Made by a program: the position numbers and the translations under genes
Part shown: piece after piece, positions 1 to 11,835 of the stretch
How positions within the stretch are numbered: the first letter of the stretch is position 1
Layout: the number at the start of each line of letters is the position of its first letter
Assembly (NCBI RefSeq): GCF_954871325.1
Contig: NC_088775.1
Coordinates: 81,135,561 to 81,199,560 of the forward strand
Reading direction: 5' to 3'
Source: Gordionus sp. m RMFG-2023
Taxonomy: Eukaryota; Nematomorpha; Gordioida; Chordodea; Parachordodidae
DNA: 64,000 nucleotides
The notes under the pieces: model-generated
Databases searched by the model: none
What the model was told of the DNA's origin: nothing
What the model saw: the letters and a program-made list of their open reading frames with translations, nothing else

Positions 1-1162
1 ACATACTAAGATTCATTTCCGGGAAAATGAGATTTTCAAACTTTAAAATCATCCGTAGTGAATGGTTTAAAATTGAGAGATAAGAATTACCACGGGAGTA
101 TTTTAGTCCTCGTTCTTCCGATAACTTACCACATATACACCTAAATATTAAAAAACCATCTCAATACAATAGTTATTTTTTTTAATATTTAATAAATGAA
201 TTTTTTTTAGTATATAACGCCAACTAACGAACAATTATTAAATTTATTTTTAAATATATAAGTGGGACATATAAATTATGAAATTATATCATTTTTTTAA
301 AAATGAAAAAAGCAAAGTTTCGCTGACCTATCCAAAGTTCATCCGAGTATTAGGTGGCCATAGCTAAATATCGAAAAAAAAAGACTATGCCTAATAGCCA
401 TAACCAATTTAAATAACTTATGATTAATAGCCATAGCCAATTTTAAGTATTTCTTAAATAAAATTTTAAATTATTGTAAATAAATTATTTTATAATTAAA
501 TGTTATTTTTGTTAGATAAATAAATGAAAATTCTTTGTTTAAAATAATATTTTATATATCTTCAATTCTTCCCCCTGATAACCTTCAATGAGAAGATCAT
601 TTAAGCGCGAATTCCAAACGAGAAAAATTTAATAAAGATAAAAGAATTTCTTAAGCCCTCAAGATGTTAAAAAGTATTATATATAACCTAGAGTCTCTTT
701 CTTGATTTTCCAAAAAAAGAGGGCCAAACATTTCTGTGACGAAAACTAGAGGAGTGAGTAATATAATTTTGGCTAAAATCTCGATATTTTTAACAACACA
801 CTTCTAAATGCCCAGTGCGATTATATCTTATATATTGTGTATCATAATATTTCTCTAAAATTTTTTTATTTCCGAACCACATATCTCATGATCATTTTCA
901 AAAAATGGCAAACTCTAAAATTAAAAAATGTATATATTTAATAGCGGCCATAAAACACTCAATTTTTTTTAAAAAAAGATTAAGAGATAATAGAACGGCA
1001 ATCTTTCGAACAAATAAATTACTTTTTTTAACCTCATTCCGCAATACTAAAATCGGAACCTTCCACTGAATCTAGATCTCTGTTTTTTGGTTATTATGGA
1101 GTAGACTAAAATAAAAATAATCAGCAAATTCTAATATCGGTTTCTTCAAAAAAACATTAAAC
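1..1162. other. AT-rich stretch without a clear gene
   Basis: I see no supportable gene here. The first 60 bases or so resemble one arm of the inverted-repeat element found at 1492-1868 and 51478-51869 (shared 'ttccggtaaaatcagattt'-like text), so an older, broken copy probably runs in from the left edge. The minus strand from about 700 to 1160 lies downstream of the candidate exon at 1163-1309 and may hold further exons, but none could be joined convincingly. Confidence 0.4.
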
Positions 1163-1309
1163 AAACAAGCATAATTGACAAAGATAAAGCTACCCATTCT
1201 CGTGGCCGGTACAATGATAAAAGTGCACATTCCAATCTATTTGATTTGGCCATCACCAGCCCCAGATGTAATTTAAAATATTTACCTTTATTTTTAGGGT
1301 CATTCAAAT
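1163..1309 (-). CDS. candidate exon of unknown gene (weak)
   Basis: On the minus strand a CAG acceptor (1311-1310) is followed by an open stretch that reads LNDPKNKGKYFKLHLGLVMA, then residues including SNRLECALLSLYRPREW, then a hydrophobic run (VALSLSIMLV). A GT lies just below 1163, and a possible next exon near 1115-1070 would continue YSIITKKQRSRFSG. The codon mix and local GC content are more gene-like than the surroundings. Two readings are possible. It could be a late exon of the TPR gene at 3296-6627, on the same strand and downstream, since GLVMAKSNRLECALLSL is loosely TPR-like. It could instead be the first transmembrane segment of an ionotropic receptor. Neither is established, and the segment may be chance or a relic. 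Confidence 0.28.
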
Positions 1310-1491
1310 CTGTTGATTAAAGGTATAATTATCATGAAAACATTTTTTTCTCAATTCGTCACAGTGCATCGAAAGTAAATAATAGGAAATATATTTAGAG
1401 AACAAAAAAGTTTTAAATCTGGACTATTCCGGTTATAAATATTTAAACAATAAATAAGCCCTCTAAAATGATTCGTACAAAATTTATACTT

Positions 1492-1868
1492 TATATTGTT
1501 AGCGTCAATGTGTTATTTTTTCAACTTTAAATCATTTTTTGAACAGGTTTTTTTAAATTTAAAAATCTGATTTTACCTAAATGTATGAGGTCATGTTTGG
1601 AATACCTATTTTATGAATTTGAGACAATATTTCCATGGACATTCAAACTTATTATAATTTATCTTAAATTTTGCATATATTTTTTGTGTAAATTATGAAT
1701 GACTTAAAAGTTAACAGCTAAATTTTCTACAAAGATAGGTTTTCTAAACATGATGGAATATATTTCCGGTAAAATCAGATTTTTAAATTTTAAAAACGCG
1801 CTCAAAAAATGATTTTAAGTAGTAATAACACATTGCCGGAAAAAACCATTAACGCTAACATATATATT
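1492..1868. repeat. inverted-repeat element, family B (copy 1)
   Basis: About 377 bp with long imperfect inverted arms. The left end begins TATATTGTTAGCGTCAATG and the right end reads CATTAACGCTAACATATATA. Inside each arm, 'aaatcattttttgaac' and 'cgctcaaaaaatgattt' pair. A second copy at 51478-51869 has the same ends and interior. No transposase is present, so this is a non-autonomous element; the TA-rich ends leave the superfamily open. Confidence 0.7.
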
Positions 1869-2586
1869 TACACTTTTTTGTTAGAACCAGTTCATGAAAA
1901 TTTTAAAAATAAGTTCTAGCTCTGAATTGCAGGTGTCCCGTTTCTAGATCCCAAGAATTCCAGGTACTGGTTTCAATATAATATTTATGAACTTATCTTG
2001 TTAATGTTTTTTTATTATATTATTTAACCAAATGGCCGTGTCACTGGTTTAACTTATTTTTAATACTTATTTCTGTAAACAACTTTTGAACTAAGGCACC
2101 CTATTTTGGTTTGTTTTAAGTGTTTGGTAGCATTATTTTTCATTTTTTTCCTCAAATTTTTATAGGCTGAGCTATATTGCTAAACAAGCGGCTGGTTAGT
2201 AATAAGTCGAACCAGAACATACACTCTATGGGATATTATTTATTTAGGTTGTTATTGTTAATAGATAATTATTTTATTTTGATGTCCAATAATATTACTA
2301 GCAAATTAATTCGCATTTGATAATTAAATTAGATTGATTTATTTTTAGTTTATACTCCTTTTAATTAGATTGGAATTTTATATATATAGAGAAATATGTC
2401 ACATAAAAAACAATAATTTTGTTCAATAAAATAAAGGTCAATTTTCTTATGAAGACTAGACAATATTAATCTTTAATATGAATACATTCAATCTATTGCG
2501 GATATTAAGAACATTTTTTACTAATCCCTAGATTATATAATTAACTTAATTAATTTTTAGAATCTATTTTTTTTGGAAATTTTTGA
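1869..2586. other. AT-rich stretch with one dispersed repeat
   Basis: Apart from the dispersed repeat at 2038-2189, I see only AT-rich DNA and no coding signal. It lies between an inverted-repeat element and a GC-rich element, where the 3' part of the minus-strand TPR gene would be expected if that gene were complete. Confidence 0.4.
2038..2189. repeat. dispersed repeat, copy 1
   Basis: Roughly 150 bp, beginning GTGTCACTGGTTTAACTTAT and ending near GGCTGAGCTATATTGCTAAA. A second diverged copy lies at 63013-63179, which shares CTATTTTGGTTT, TTTGGTAG and AGGCTG blocks in the same order. The shared GTGTC...CTGG start suggests the end of a Tc1/mariner-type element, but this is a guess from appearance. 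Confidence 0.5.
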
Positions 2587-2890
2587 TAGAGATCTGCAAA
2601 AGTAGTCCATGCCTATTTTTTTAAAAAAGAAATCGATTTCGGGTTGGGTCGGGCCTAATATTTTAAAAAAAATTTGAACAAGGTCGGGTGGGGCTTTGGA
2701 ATTTTTTTTTAATATATCTAAATATATCAATTTTATGTTAAATTTTTAATGAATAAAAATATTTTATTTTATTTATTAGAAACTAGATGCCATATAACAT
2801 ATATCTTTTATTTTGAGTAATTATAAAAATTAATTTCTATAATGTAAATAAATTCGGGGTGGGCCTGGCTGGTTTTTTTTTAAAAACGAG
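2587..2890. mobile_element. GC-rich hAT-like MITE, family C (copy 1, partial)
   Basis: It starts TAGAGATCTGCAAAAG and carries GC-rich blocks such as GGGTTGGGTCGGGCC that stand out from the AT-rich background. It is homologous to 23056-23406 and 47230-47586, sharing the internal stretch 'cataTAACATATaTCTTTTA' and 'AAAATTAATTTCTATA'. The right end present in the 23-kb copy (ATGTAGATCATA) is missing here, so this copy is truncated. It lies just beyond the last exon I could place in the neighbouring TPR gene. Confidence 0.6.
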
Positions 2891-3049
2891 TATATGGTAA
2901 GATAAGGGTTACATTTGTTTCAGATATTAAGTGCTAGGAGTTATTTCGTCATCTAGGACGAATCTAAGGAAGTTTAGAATTTCATACAAGAAACGGTTAG
3001 ATGAGATGAAAGCTTATATGGATAGGGGAAAAGGCAAGAGGATGATAAT

Positions 3050-3152
3050 CCCACAGTATTTAATAAAAAAAATGGCTATGAGCCAAGTGAATCCAGTAAT
3101 TTAAATCTAAAGTTATTTCAGCAGATCTTTTATGGGTGAAATACCTTTGTTT
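3050..3152 (-). other. possible 13th exon of the TPR gene (weak)
   Basis: After the GTGAAC donor at 3295 the next plausible acceptor is TTTTCAG at 3153. The frame then reads KQRYFTHKRSAEITLDLNYW and reaches a stop after HSHFFY. This keeps phase with the last firm exon, but the peptide does not clearly continue a TPR protein. It could be a short divergent tail, or intron sequence of a gene that is broken here. Confidence 0.2.
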
Positions 3153-3295
3153 CTGAAAATAGGAGAGAATCCCATCATAACGTATTAGGAATATTATTTA
3201 AGTATTTTCTAGAAGAGGTGTTAAAGGCTTCAAATTATATAATATGTTCAAAGAGTTAGGGCTAAAAGAAAAATTATAAACTTTAAATAGTTCAC

Positions 3296-6200
3296 GGCAT
3301 GTTCGTCCTTCAAAATAGCATGATGATTGTAAAGGCACAGGTAGCAACGCCCCAGTAAAAAGTAAACGAAAGGAGAATATGAATCAATATCAGTGCAAAC
3401 GAATAAGGTTTCAATTACATTTTCCCTTTTTGGACAATTATTATACTCCAGGTAGGGAATCGTATCTTCTGAAAAGGAATCTAATTGCTTGATGATTACA
3501 TCGACTAAATATGTCCTCGCCTCGAGGAGTAATGGATACTCGACAGAGTCCAATTCCAGTGCTCTTTTAAAACTGTAAGAATAGATGTAATATTTTTTAT
3601 TAAAGAAATTGATACTAAGGAGGGAGTGATAAAAATAAAATAAATATATGACCAATAATTGTAAAATAATTGTAAAATAAAAAAAAACCTTTCCACAGAC
3701 ATATCGAAATCACCATAGTTATGTTGACACACACCTTTTAATTGATAATATTCGGCAGGTATATCATTCGGATATATTTCTTGAAGATCTTTAAGGGCCT
3801 TTAGTAAAATAAATGAATAAAATACTATTTTTTTAATCGTGTATTTAAAAACCATCTCATATTTTTCCTTCAGTCCTAATCTAGAATAACAAATGGCTAT
3901 ATATTTTTGAGTAGTAATTTTGGCATCAATATTGCCTCTATGACTTATCTAAGATAAAAAAGTTAATAATATTAAAAATGTATAAAAATTATATCAAATG
4001 TGTGTAGTTTAGGAATATAAAGACCATGGGACCTGGCAATTTTATAGATGGGTGCAATTTTTTTGATGTTTATGGATTATTCCATGTGAAATAGATCAAA
4101 AAATATGATTTTTGTGGAACCCCTTGGGATTTGAATTTTGAATAAAAACTAAAATACATATAACTAGAGCAGTGTTTAAATTTTGGATCCTAGCTTTTAT
4201 ATATTTGGAGATATCAAGGGTCAAATTATGAAAAATGTTATAAGCTTATTGATTAACATTTAATTAATGATTTACTAAAAACTTCAGAATTATAAATATT
4301 TTTCCCAATCTAATAAGGTATTATAATACATATTCTACATTTCTAAATATTTTTTTTTATATTATTATAATGTGATGGATTGCTATTTTTGAAAAGGAAC
4401 CTATTTTTTAGTCAACAATTTCAAAATAATCTCTTTTTTTAGATAACAATTTCAAAATGATCTTTTACAAAGGAATTTTTTAAAAAAATTTCAATGGGTT
4501 CTACAAATTCCTCAAGGAGCTTGAGTCCTTATGTCCTCTTGTGACACTACTGGGTTTAACTATAAAATATATTTCATACTAAACAAAGTGCTAAAATGAG
4601 ATCCAAAACCTAGGTTTTAACCTGCCAAAGCATATATGGACCAAACCAATAAATATGAACCTATATCTAACTTGGATAAAATTTGACAGGTCCCATCCAG
4701 AACAAAAAATATTAATTATTTAATATCAATATTTTATAATTCACAAATATAATAAATTAAACATTTTATATTACTTTTTCAACTTCTACGAGTGCTTTTT
4801 TAACATATTTATTATTATGGTCATTCTGTTTCATTAACCAAATTTGGCAGCATAAAAAGGCAAAATGATCCCAAAATACATTCTGGCAATTAGGTGATTC
4901 ATTTTTACAAATAAAAGCTTATATACAATATTAACAAAATTTGAGAATATAAAATAAACCCTCATCACAAATTTTCTCAGCACTTTTTAAATCCCTCACG
5001 ATTAAGTATATGTTTGCCATGTGGTATAAAATTTCTGGATATGTTTCATTAGTGTCATTATAATCTAATATTTATAAAAGTATTGATTATACATATTTAT
5101 TTTTGTTCACTTTCCATTAAAATGTTTAAAGCTGAGATATAATCTTTTTCAACATTATATAATTGATAGGCTTGAACTAATTCTACAATAAATGAGGTGT
5201 ATAAACTTTCTTCTTTGCCCTTTTCCAACAGGTTTACATACTCGGCAAACCTTGGTGCATCTTCTAAAAAGGAGTCTAACATAGAATAAAATATGCAAAT
5301 TATTTTTTAATGTTATCATATTATAAGCTATAACTTTAAGAAATGTAAAAAATATGTAATTGTTTTTATCAGGACAGTGAACCTGTACCCAGAAATTTTA
5401 CTGAACCAGGCACTTGTAATGCTATTATTTTAAATTATGTAATATATATAAAATAATCATTATCATATCATAACTATAACTTTAAAAAATGGCAAAAATA
5501 TTTAATTGTTGATTTTATCAGGTTGGTGTTATACTGAACCAGAATCTTTTATTAAATTAGGTTCAGGGTTCAAAAATTTTTTTTACTCATTTAATTTTTT
5601 TTAAATAATAAAAAAATTTGAACAGTATTAAAAAATATATATTTAAAAAATAAGATGTAAAATAATTGTATTTTTTATTTTCAATATTAAAACATTTTTT
5701 ATGAAAATCCTTTTTCTTTGAATCATTTATTATCTTAGCCCACCCATTTAATATAAATTTTAATGTTTTCTGGACATCAAGCCCTGAACCCAAACCTGGT
5801 TCAGAGATTCACTGAACCCAAACATAAACCTTTTTTTTAGAAGGAGGGTTGATTTTATATTAATTATAAAACTTACCAGGATAATAATTAATATAAAGTC
5901 TACACAATGTTTCAACTGTTTGATAATCATTTTTATTTTGAGATATTACATATAAACATTCTGTTTCTAATTTTTCAAATGTACTATGCTAAAATTATAA
6001 AGCTTGTATAATAATTCAACTTTTATATTTTACTTCAGCAAAATATTTTAAAGCCTCATGGCTCCAACTATCATAATCAAAATCATTAGGATATACATCC
6101 ATGTGTATCATGTTTGTATAATATAAGTGGAGCTATCATATTATTAAATTAGAAAAATCCTATATTAAAATACCAGATCATGATTAATTGAAGATATATT

Positions 6201-6627
6201 TGAATTGCTTTTAATTATTTCTATTATGTTAGTTAGTGGTATATATTGCTTGTTAGGTTCTATCTTAGTCATAACCTCATTCCAAAATTTTATACCCTTT
6301 TAGTTCATTCAAATTAATATTAAATAAGATAAAAATTACATATTCATATAGCATATGCTTCTGAGTTATTTTAGCGAGTTTAATAAAATTATCAACTTGG
6401 TTATTTTGCCTAAAATATATGTAAATAAAATTGAGAATAAGCATAAGTTTTACTTATATATTTCACATTCCAGGATATCGATAATACCCTTAATCTTTTC
6501 TAAATCCAATTTGTTATCTTGGCTTAATGTGTTCTAATAAATATTTTATAAAATGCAATATGAATAACTATACATCAAGACGAATAAATGCATTTTCCAA
6601 ATTTTCCCCATCTAAGTTTAAATTCAT
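3296..6627 (-). CDS. TPR-repeat protein, SKI3/TTC37-like, 12 exons, 3' end not found
   Basis: Twelve minus-strand exons join in frame at GT/AG sites to 478 codons: 6627-6574, 6533-6454, 6409-6340, 6296-6174, 6132-6034, 5988-5877, 5275-5111, 5064-4960, 4917-4775, 3948-3853, 3798-3689, 3572-3296. I chose ATG 6627 because no acceptor lies just upstream and the protein opens MNLNLDGENLENAFIRLD. TPR-like helices appear at residues ~243-271 (YPEILYHMANIYLIVRDLKS), ~365-395 (EYYQLKGVCQHNYGDFDMSV then ESFKRALELD) and ~440-470 (DIDSYSPFVYFLLGRCYL). SKI3/TTC37 is the TPR scaffold of the cytoplasmic SKI complex, which feeds mRNA to the exosome. The order of segments and the phrase RALELD...DIDSYSPFVYFLLGRCYL resemble that family; this is judgement from memory, not a search. 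Known family members exceed 1,000 residues, so the C-terminal part is missing, lost or outside view. Confidence is high that this is a gene and moderate for the name. Confidence 0.75.
4026..4696. mobile_element. composite non-autonomous element in intron 9 of the TPR gene
   Basis: The 671-bp block is bounded by inverted repeats: ATGGGACCTGGCAATTTTAT at the left and, on the other strand, ATGGGACCTGTCAAATTTTA at the right. It fills most of the 826-nt intron 3949-4774, while neighbouring introns are 40-54 nt. An internal segment at about 4375-4560 ends GTCCTCTTGTGACACTAC and resembles the MITE at 62173-62444, so one element probably sits inside another. No coding capacity was seen. Confidence 0.6.
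5290..5870. repeat. duplicated and element-bearing intron 6 of the TPR gene
   Basis: Intron 6 (5276-5876, 601 nt) is about thirteen times longer than its neighbours. It holds a direct duplication: 'ataactttaagaaatg...tttttatcagg' near 5305-5371 recurs at about 5455-5525. It also holds a segment rich in 'actgaacc' and 'ggttcagg' motifs in both orientations, ending 'gattcactgaaccc' near 5820. These look like the ends of a non-autonomous DNA transposon. The minus-strand 68-residue open frame inside it is AT-rich noise. Confidence 0.5.
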
Positions 6628-6720
6628 AATTTTTTTTTAAACTCGTTTTGTTGGATTTTTTTAATGATTGACATATTACTTGACGTTTATGCTTCCCTTT
6701 AATTTTTTATAATAAAAATA
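6628..6720 (-). promoter_or_regulatory. probable 5' flank of the TPR gene
   Basis: This is the sequence immediately upstream of the chosen ATG on the minus strand. It carries AAACGTCAAGTAA (about 6679-6691), which contains a TGACG-type half-site, and a TATA-like AT run further upstream. No acceptor site precedes the ATG closely, which supports this being the 5' end. No transcription start can be fixed from sequence alone. Confidence 0.25.
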
Positions 6721-9700
6721 TAAAAAAAATTTCACACAATTAATCTTTTTTTAAAAAAAAGTAATTTAAAAAAACAATTATGGTTACATCTTGTTTTAGG
6801 AAAAGAAATTTTAAATATTTCTACATAAATGATAAATATTATCGCATAAGTTAGAGAATTATCTAATAAATACGAAGGCCTCAAAGTCCATTTATATTTG
6901 ACTGTCCAAGCCGCTTAATTGCATGTCGCTTAAGCACAAACACTTTTAAATGAAAACAAACTTCCATTTTGTTTTGATTTACTATAGCATATTTTTAAAT
7001 GCAAATCGGTTAAATGTAAGATATCAAATATTTGAAAAAATTTATAGATCCTATTTATATGGTAATATTTTTATTTTTATCAGATAAGTGCGAAAATTTG
7101 TCACTTCATTTTTTGAATTAATTTGATTTAAAAATTTGTGAATTTAGCTTTCCCAGTTTATGTCAAATTTACAATTCATTTTAATAAAGTAAAAATGTAA
7201 AAATATTTGGTGAAATTATAACTAATTTTTTTAGCTGAGGTAATTAATGAACCTGAACCCTCAAAAAATTTACCTATTGTATATAAATATACCACCAGCA
7301 AAAAATAAGGGAAGCACTATTTAGCATGGTTTAAACAAATGCTGACGGTAAATTGTAGCATCAAATTATTGACTTTATTATTTATCGTTCGTTGGCAATG
7401 AAGATTTTTAAGTTATTCACCTTTTATTATTTTGTAAAAATATAATAAAAAATTATGGCAAACGAGAATCTGTTGGGTATTTTTAGTCATAAAATATTTT
7501 TACAAGATAAGTGGTTAATTTTAATAAAAAATATAAGCCTAGAACAAATATGAAATATAATTTTATTAGTTTATATAAAATATAGTAAATTACTTGTATA
7601 TACATTAATATAAAGGCATGGTAATAATTTATTCCAAACAAGTATAAGAAATTTATTTAGAAAAAGTAAGTAGGTATATAGTTGATATTCCTCTATTATA
7701 TAGAATTAGTTACAAAATACTAGGTAAAATTCCATTTTTAGAGACATATTTGACAGTTAGATAATATATTACAGTTAATAATTTAAAAATTTACTAATCA
7801 ATGCTCTTGATAATAAATATAGCAACAATTTGCATTCAATTATTTCACGCCATCTATTTATTTTATATAAAATATTAAAAATTAATCTTCATATAATTTA
7901 TCCCACAATGTCTTTAAAAGATATTTTCTGATGTCCTTATCAATATTTTAGAGTTTTCTAATATATAATTCGCTATATTGGTAAAGATTACTTGATTGTC
8001 ATATGATAATTGATTAGATATACTTTTAACTTTTTTATTTAATTTATGATTTAATTTTATCAATAATTTTATAATTATATTTTACTTTTATTAAAATAAA
8101 TAAATTAAAATTACTCACTTTATAAAAAATTATATTTGATATATTAAAATTTTTGATATATTATATTATTTAGTAATTTTATGGAACTATTTTTAATAAT
8201 TATAATACATTTCACTTTTGTCTTAAGACTTATCTTATATTTCATTTCTTAAAAGGCATTTTTGGTTCATTTTTTTTATATATAAATGCTTTTTTCCAAA
8301 AATGTATAAATTATGATGAATATTTTTATAAAAAAATATTAACTTTTACATTATTTCTTTCAAATTATTATTTAAGTTATATGCATACATTTTTTGGGGT
8401 CAGTGTATACATGGGTTCATCCAATTTTTTTAATATTTTAAAATTAATTTTTAATGTATTTTCAGTTTATAAATTAATTATTTTACTTTTTATAGCTTTA
8501 TTATAATAACGGTCTTTTTTTCTAAGGTATTTTTTTCCTAGTATCATTTTTGCTAGTACTTTTTCAGAATTTTCTTTGGACATTTCATTGATTGAAGCTT
8601 ATTTAAAAATTCTTTATTGCTGTTTTTTTTATATTTTATAATGCTTTATATATATTTCTAATTATTTAATTTAAACCATTTCATTTATTCCCAATATATT
8701 TAAAATGAGAGAATAAAAAATATTTTTATATTAAAATCGGACTATGGTCTAAAAGTTTCCTAAAAAAGTAAACCAAAAAAAATTTATATTATCTGCTTTG
8801 AAAAAAAGTAGTTTCTTTTAATTATGATGTAAAAGCTCTATTTAGTTTCTCCAAAAGGAAGTAACTATAAATAATAAATTTATCATTTTTGCTTAAAAAG
8901 TTGATTTTTCTGATTCTAATGTAAAAACCTATTATGTGGCCTATTGTGTGAGAATTCGTAGGGTATCCGTTTTGAGCAGTAAAAAATATACAGTTATAAT
9001 ATTGTTATTATAGCGCTTGTAATTCTAATCAAAATTTCCAAAATAATTTATAATCATTAATACCTTATATTTTTTGAGTACCGTCATGTAAATTATAATT
9101 CCAAATATTGGATTATACATTGATTTTTTTTTTAACATTATTTGTTAAAAATGTTTGACAGTGGTATTGAAAAAAAAATTATGTTAAAGAAAAGTAAGAA
9201 TAATGAATTGCATTTTAATAATATGATTAATATTTTTGTAAACAACGCGCACCATCTTAAATGGAACCTTTAAAGATTTACCAAAAACTAATAAGCAAAG
9301 AATGTATTTGTGGTATAAGATTGATTATAAATTAAGATGGGAAGTAATATAATAGCTAAAAATTTTGAATTAATAGTACATTATTATTAATTCTAATCAT
9401 AATCATTAATATAAATATGCATCATGTAAAAGACAATGATACAAAAAGTGATGGATGAATAAATATTCCTTAAAATTATGAAATATTATATTTTTTGTTT
9501 AAATAAACTATTGTATTATTTTAAATTGCAAAATAAAGTTTTCTGAAATATATTTCTCGTTTAACCACATAATCATTTATTTTATTAAAATTTATATTTT
9601 ATAATATATAATAAAATTACAAAAACAATTTATAGTAATTAATATGAATGACACATCATGTTAAAGGTAAACCGTTATACATTATTAGCCATTGTATAAT

Positions 9701-11630
9701 AATAAAAAAATATGATAAAATATATTAAAATATTCCATAATTTCCCTATATATAATATAATATTAAAATTATTCTGGTCTCATCCATCATCAAATTAGAA
9801 GACCAACTATATGGTTATAGAAATAAAAGGAGAGGGGGAATTTTATTAAAATTTTATAATATAATAACTCACTTAAGAATAAGAAAATCTCCCCAACTGT
9901 TGCAAAATAAAATAAAGTTTAAAAAAAAATAGGTAAAATTTTTACTATACTAAATATGATTTTGAATAGATAAAGAATCAATTTATATTTAATGATTAGA
10001 TTATATATCTAAATAAAATTCGTAAATCTTTAAGCGCATTGCCTTTTATGTTGTTAAAAACAACAAAGCTAAGGTTGGTTCTTCTCATGCCCATCAAACT
10101 GAAAAAAAGATATATGGGGTTATTTAAATGACAAGAATCATCCACCAATTTCGGACAGGTTGCAGTTTCCTATGTGCAAATAAAGGCTAACTTTATGCTT
10201 AAACGTATATGGGCGTTAAAAATATAATTAAAAAGAGGCCATGCCCGCTTTAAAAATTTTTATTTTATTTGGTACGTTATGGGGTTGGAACAGTCAAATT
10301 CATTAACTGAATTGAATAAAGCTTAATAGGTTTACGCTTATGTTTGTGAGAGAGCTTAATTTGATACATTTTGTTTCATATAGATATTTTAAAGATTTAA
10401 TATAACATTTATTTGAATTCCAATCTATCATAAATGAGTGAAATTTAATATTAAATTCTATGTTCCTTTAAAATTAAATTTATTTTATATTCAAAAAGTA
10501 ATGTAGTTTTATTGAGATAACTTGAATTTTGAATAATTTATAATACTTATGTCTAGTGTGACAGCTGTCAAGTTTTAAAAAAATAATAATATTATTTAAT
10601 CAAGGAAGAATATGGAATAAATAAAATATAACAATCAGAAAGAAACTCCTAAAAAGAACTACCCTACCTTCCAACAAAATAAAAAATCATAATAAACGAT
10701 CTTTAAAATAATTATCTTAAGTAATTATCTTTATGATAATATATTTCCTGTATATAGATTATTTAATCCAGAGGAAAGAGCCAAAAACGTCGTCATAAAT
10801 ATGTTTTAGTCGGGATTAACGTTTTCAACCTGGTAGATTAGAAAACTCAAAAGACACGTTAGTTAGATTGGAAAATATCTTTTTTTTTGATAATTAAATT
10901 ATCTCACTGGAATTAGCCATAAAAGAATAGTAAAATCTTTAACCTAAATAGGTAGGAAAACATTACTGAGTTAGAAGCGGATGTGATAAAATCGATATTG
11001 CATAAAATCTCAATAATTTCATTCTAATTAGAGATCTTTTATCCTAAGGGCTTCCTAGGGTTCAAATTACAAATTAGACAACACTTTAGAATTATATATT
11101 TCGTTTTTTATATTCATATAAAATTCAAATTTTTAAAACTATGGGTTCTAATGAATTAAGGTCAAATTATCCCTTTCCTCATATCGTTTATTTACTAATT
11201 ATTATGATCGAATAGTTAGAGAATCTAAATTCAGATACATATTATAAAATATTGAGTCAAACTATAAGATAAATAGTTTTCTATAATATATTTTTGGAAT
11301 ATATACTTGATGCAGCTTCTATGGCATTATAAAATATTATTTTTAATAGGTAATTAATTCCCAAAATATTAGCAAATTATCCTTAATTACTGCAACATTC
11401 TCTTCCATAAAATGTATTTTATCGCTTATTATGCTAATAAATAATGTTTTTTGACAAATATTTATTTACTGCTATATAGTAAAATTAAATAATAAAAAAA
11501 ATTATCTTTATTGTTTAATAAAATAATACATGACAAAATAACAGCCGGTTTATCCTAATTTGAGCATTCGAATTTGAAAACCAATGTTAAGAATAAATTT
11601 TATTTTAATTTTAAAATAAAGGTGTCCCGC
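6721..11630. other. long AT-rich intergenic stretch
   Basis: I find no supportable gene, RNA or element in these 4.9 kb. The sequence is dominated by A/T runs with short isolated GC-richer patches (for example 10030-10340 and 10790-10860). Those patches have stops in all frames. A short palindrome, TGACAGCTGTCA, lies at about 10559-10570. Confidence 0.5.
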
Positions 11631-11674
11631 ATAAAAGAGAAGAATTATAGATATTTGTTTATCTTTAAAACATG

Positions 11675-11835
11675 CGCGTACAATGAGCAAGGACAAAAAA
11701 AAATAAGAAGAAAATGGTTGGGTAAAAATTTAGAATTAAGGGATTTTTAGGTACAAAATTATTAAGTAAATATTAGATGTAAATTTAGCTTTTAACATTG
11801 TTGTTGACAAACTATGATGATTAATAACTAAAGAA
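11675..11835 (+). pseudogene. possible PIF/Harbinger transposase relic
   Basis: The plus strand reads NEQGQKKIRRKWLGKNLELR followed by DF and a stop. The pattern R-R-x-W-4x-L-2x-R matches the start of PIF/Harbinger DDE transposases, which typically read RRxWVRPWLxRRxxxG. The next frame over continues LGTKLL from the following bases, as expected if one base has been lost. No terminal repeats or catalytic residues could be identified, so this is at most a short decayed piece. The match is to a pattern I remember and is short enough to be chance. Confidence 0.28.

Noticed and set aside
3505-3855. Single 116-residue open frame as one exon
   Set aside because: It joins two real exon pieces through intron text and an antisense-like tail. 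The GT/AG boundaries at 3798-3689 and 3572 give a better TPR protein in phase.
3296-6627. Alternative identities for the TPR gene such as IFT139/TTC21B, MAU2 or TAF1A
   Set aside because: Segment order and motifs fitted SKI3/TTC37 better from memory. These alternatives lack a comparable YYQLKG...RALELD then DSYSPFVYFLLGRCYL succession, although only a search would settle it.
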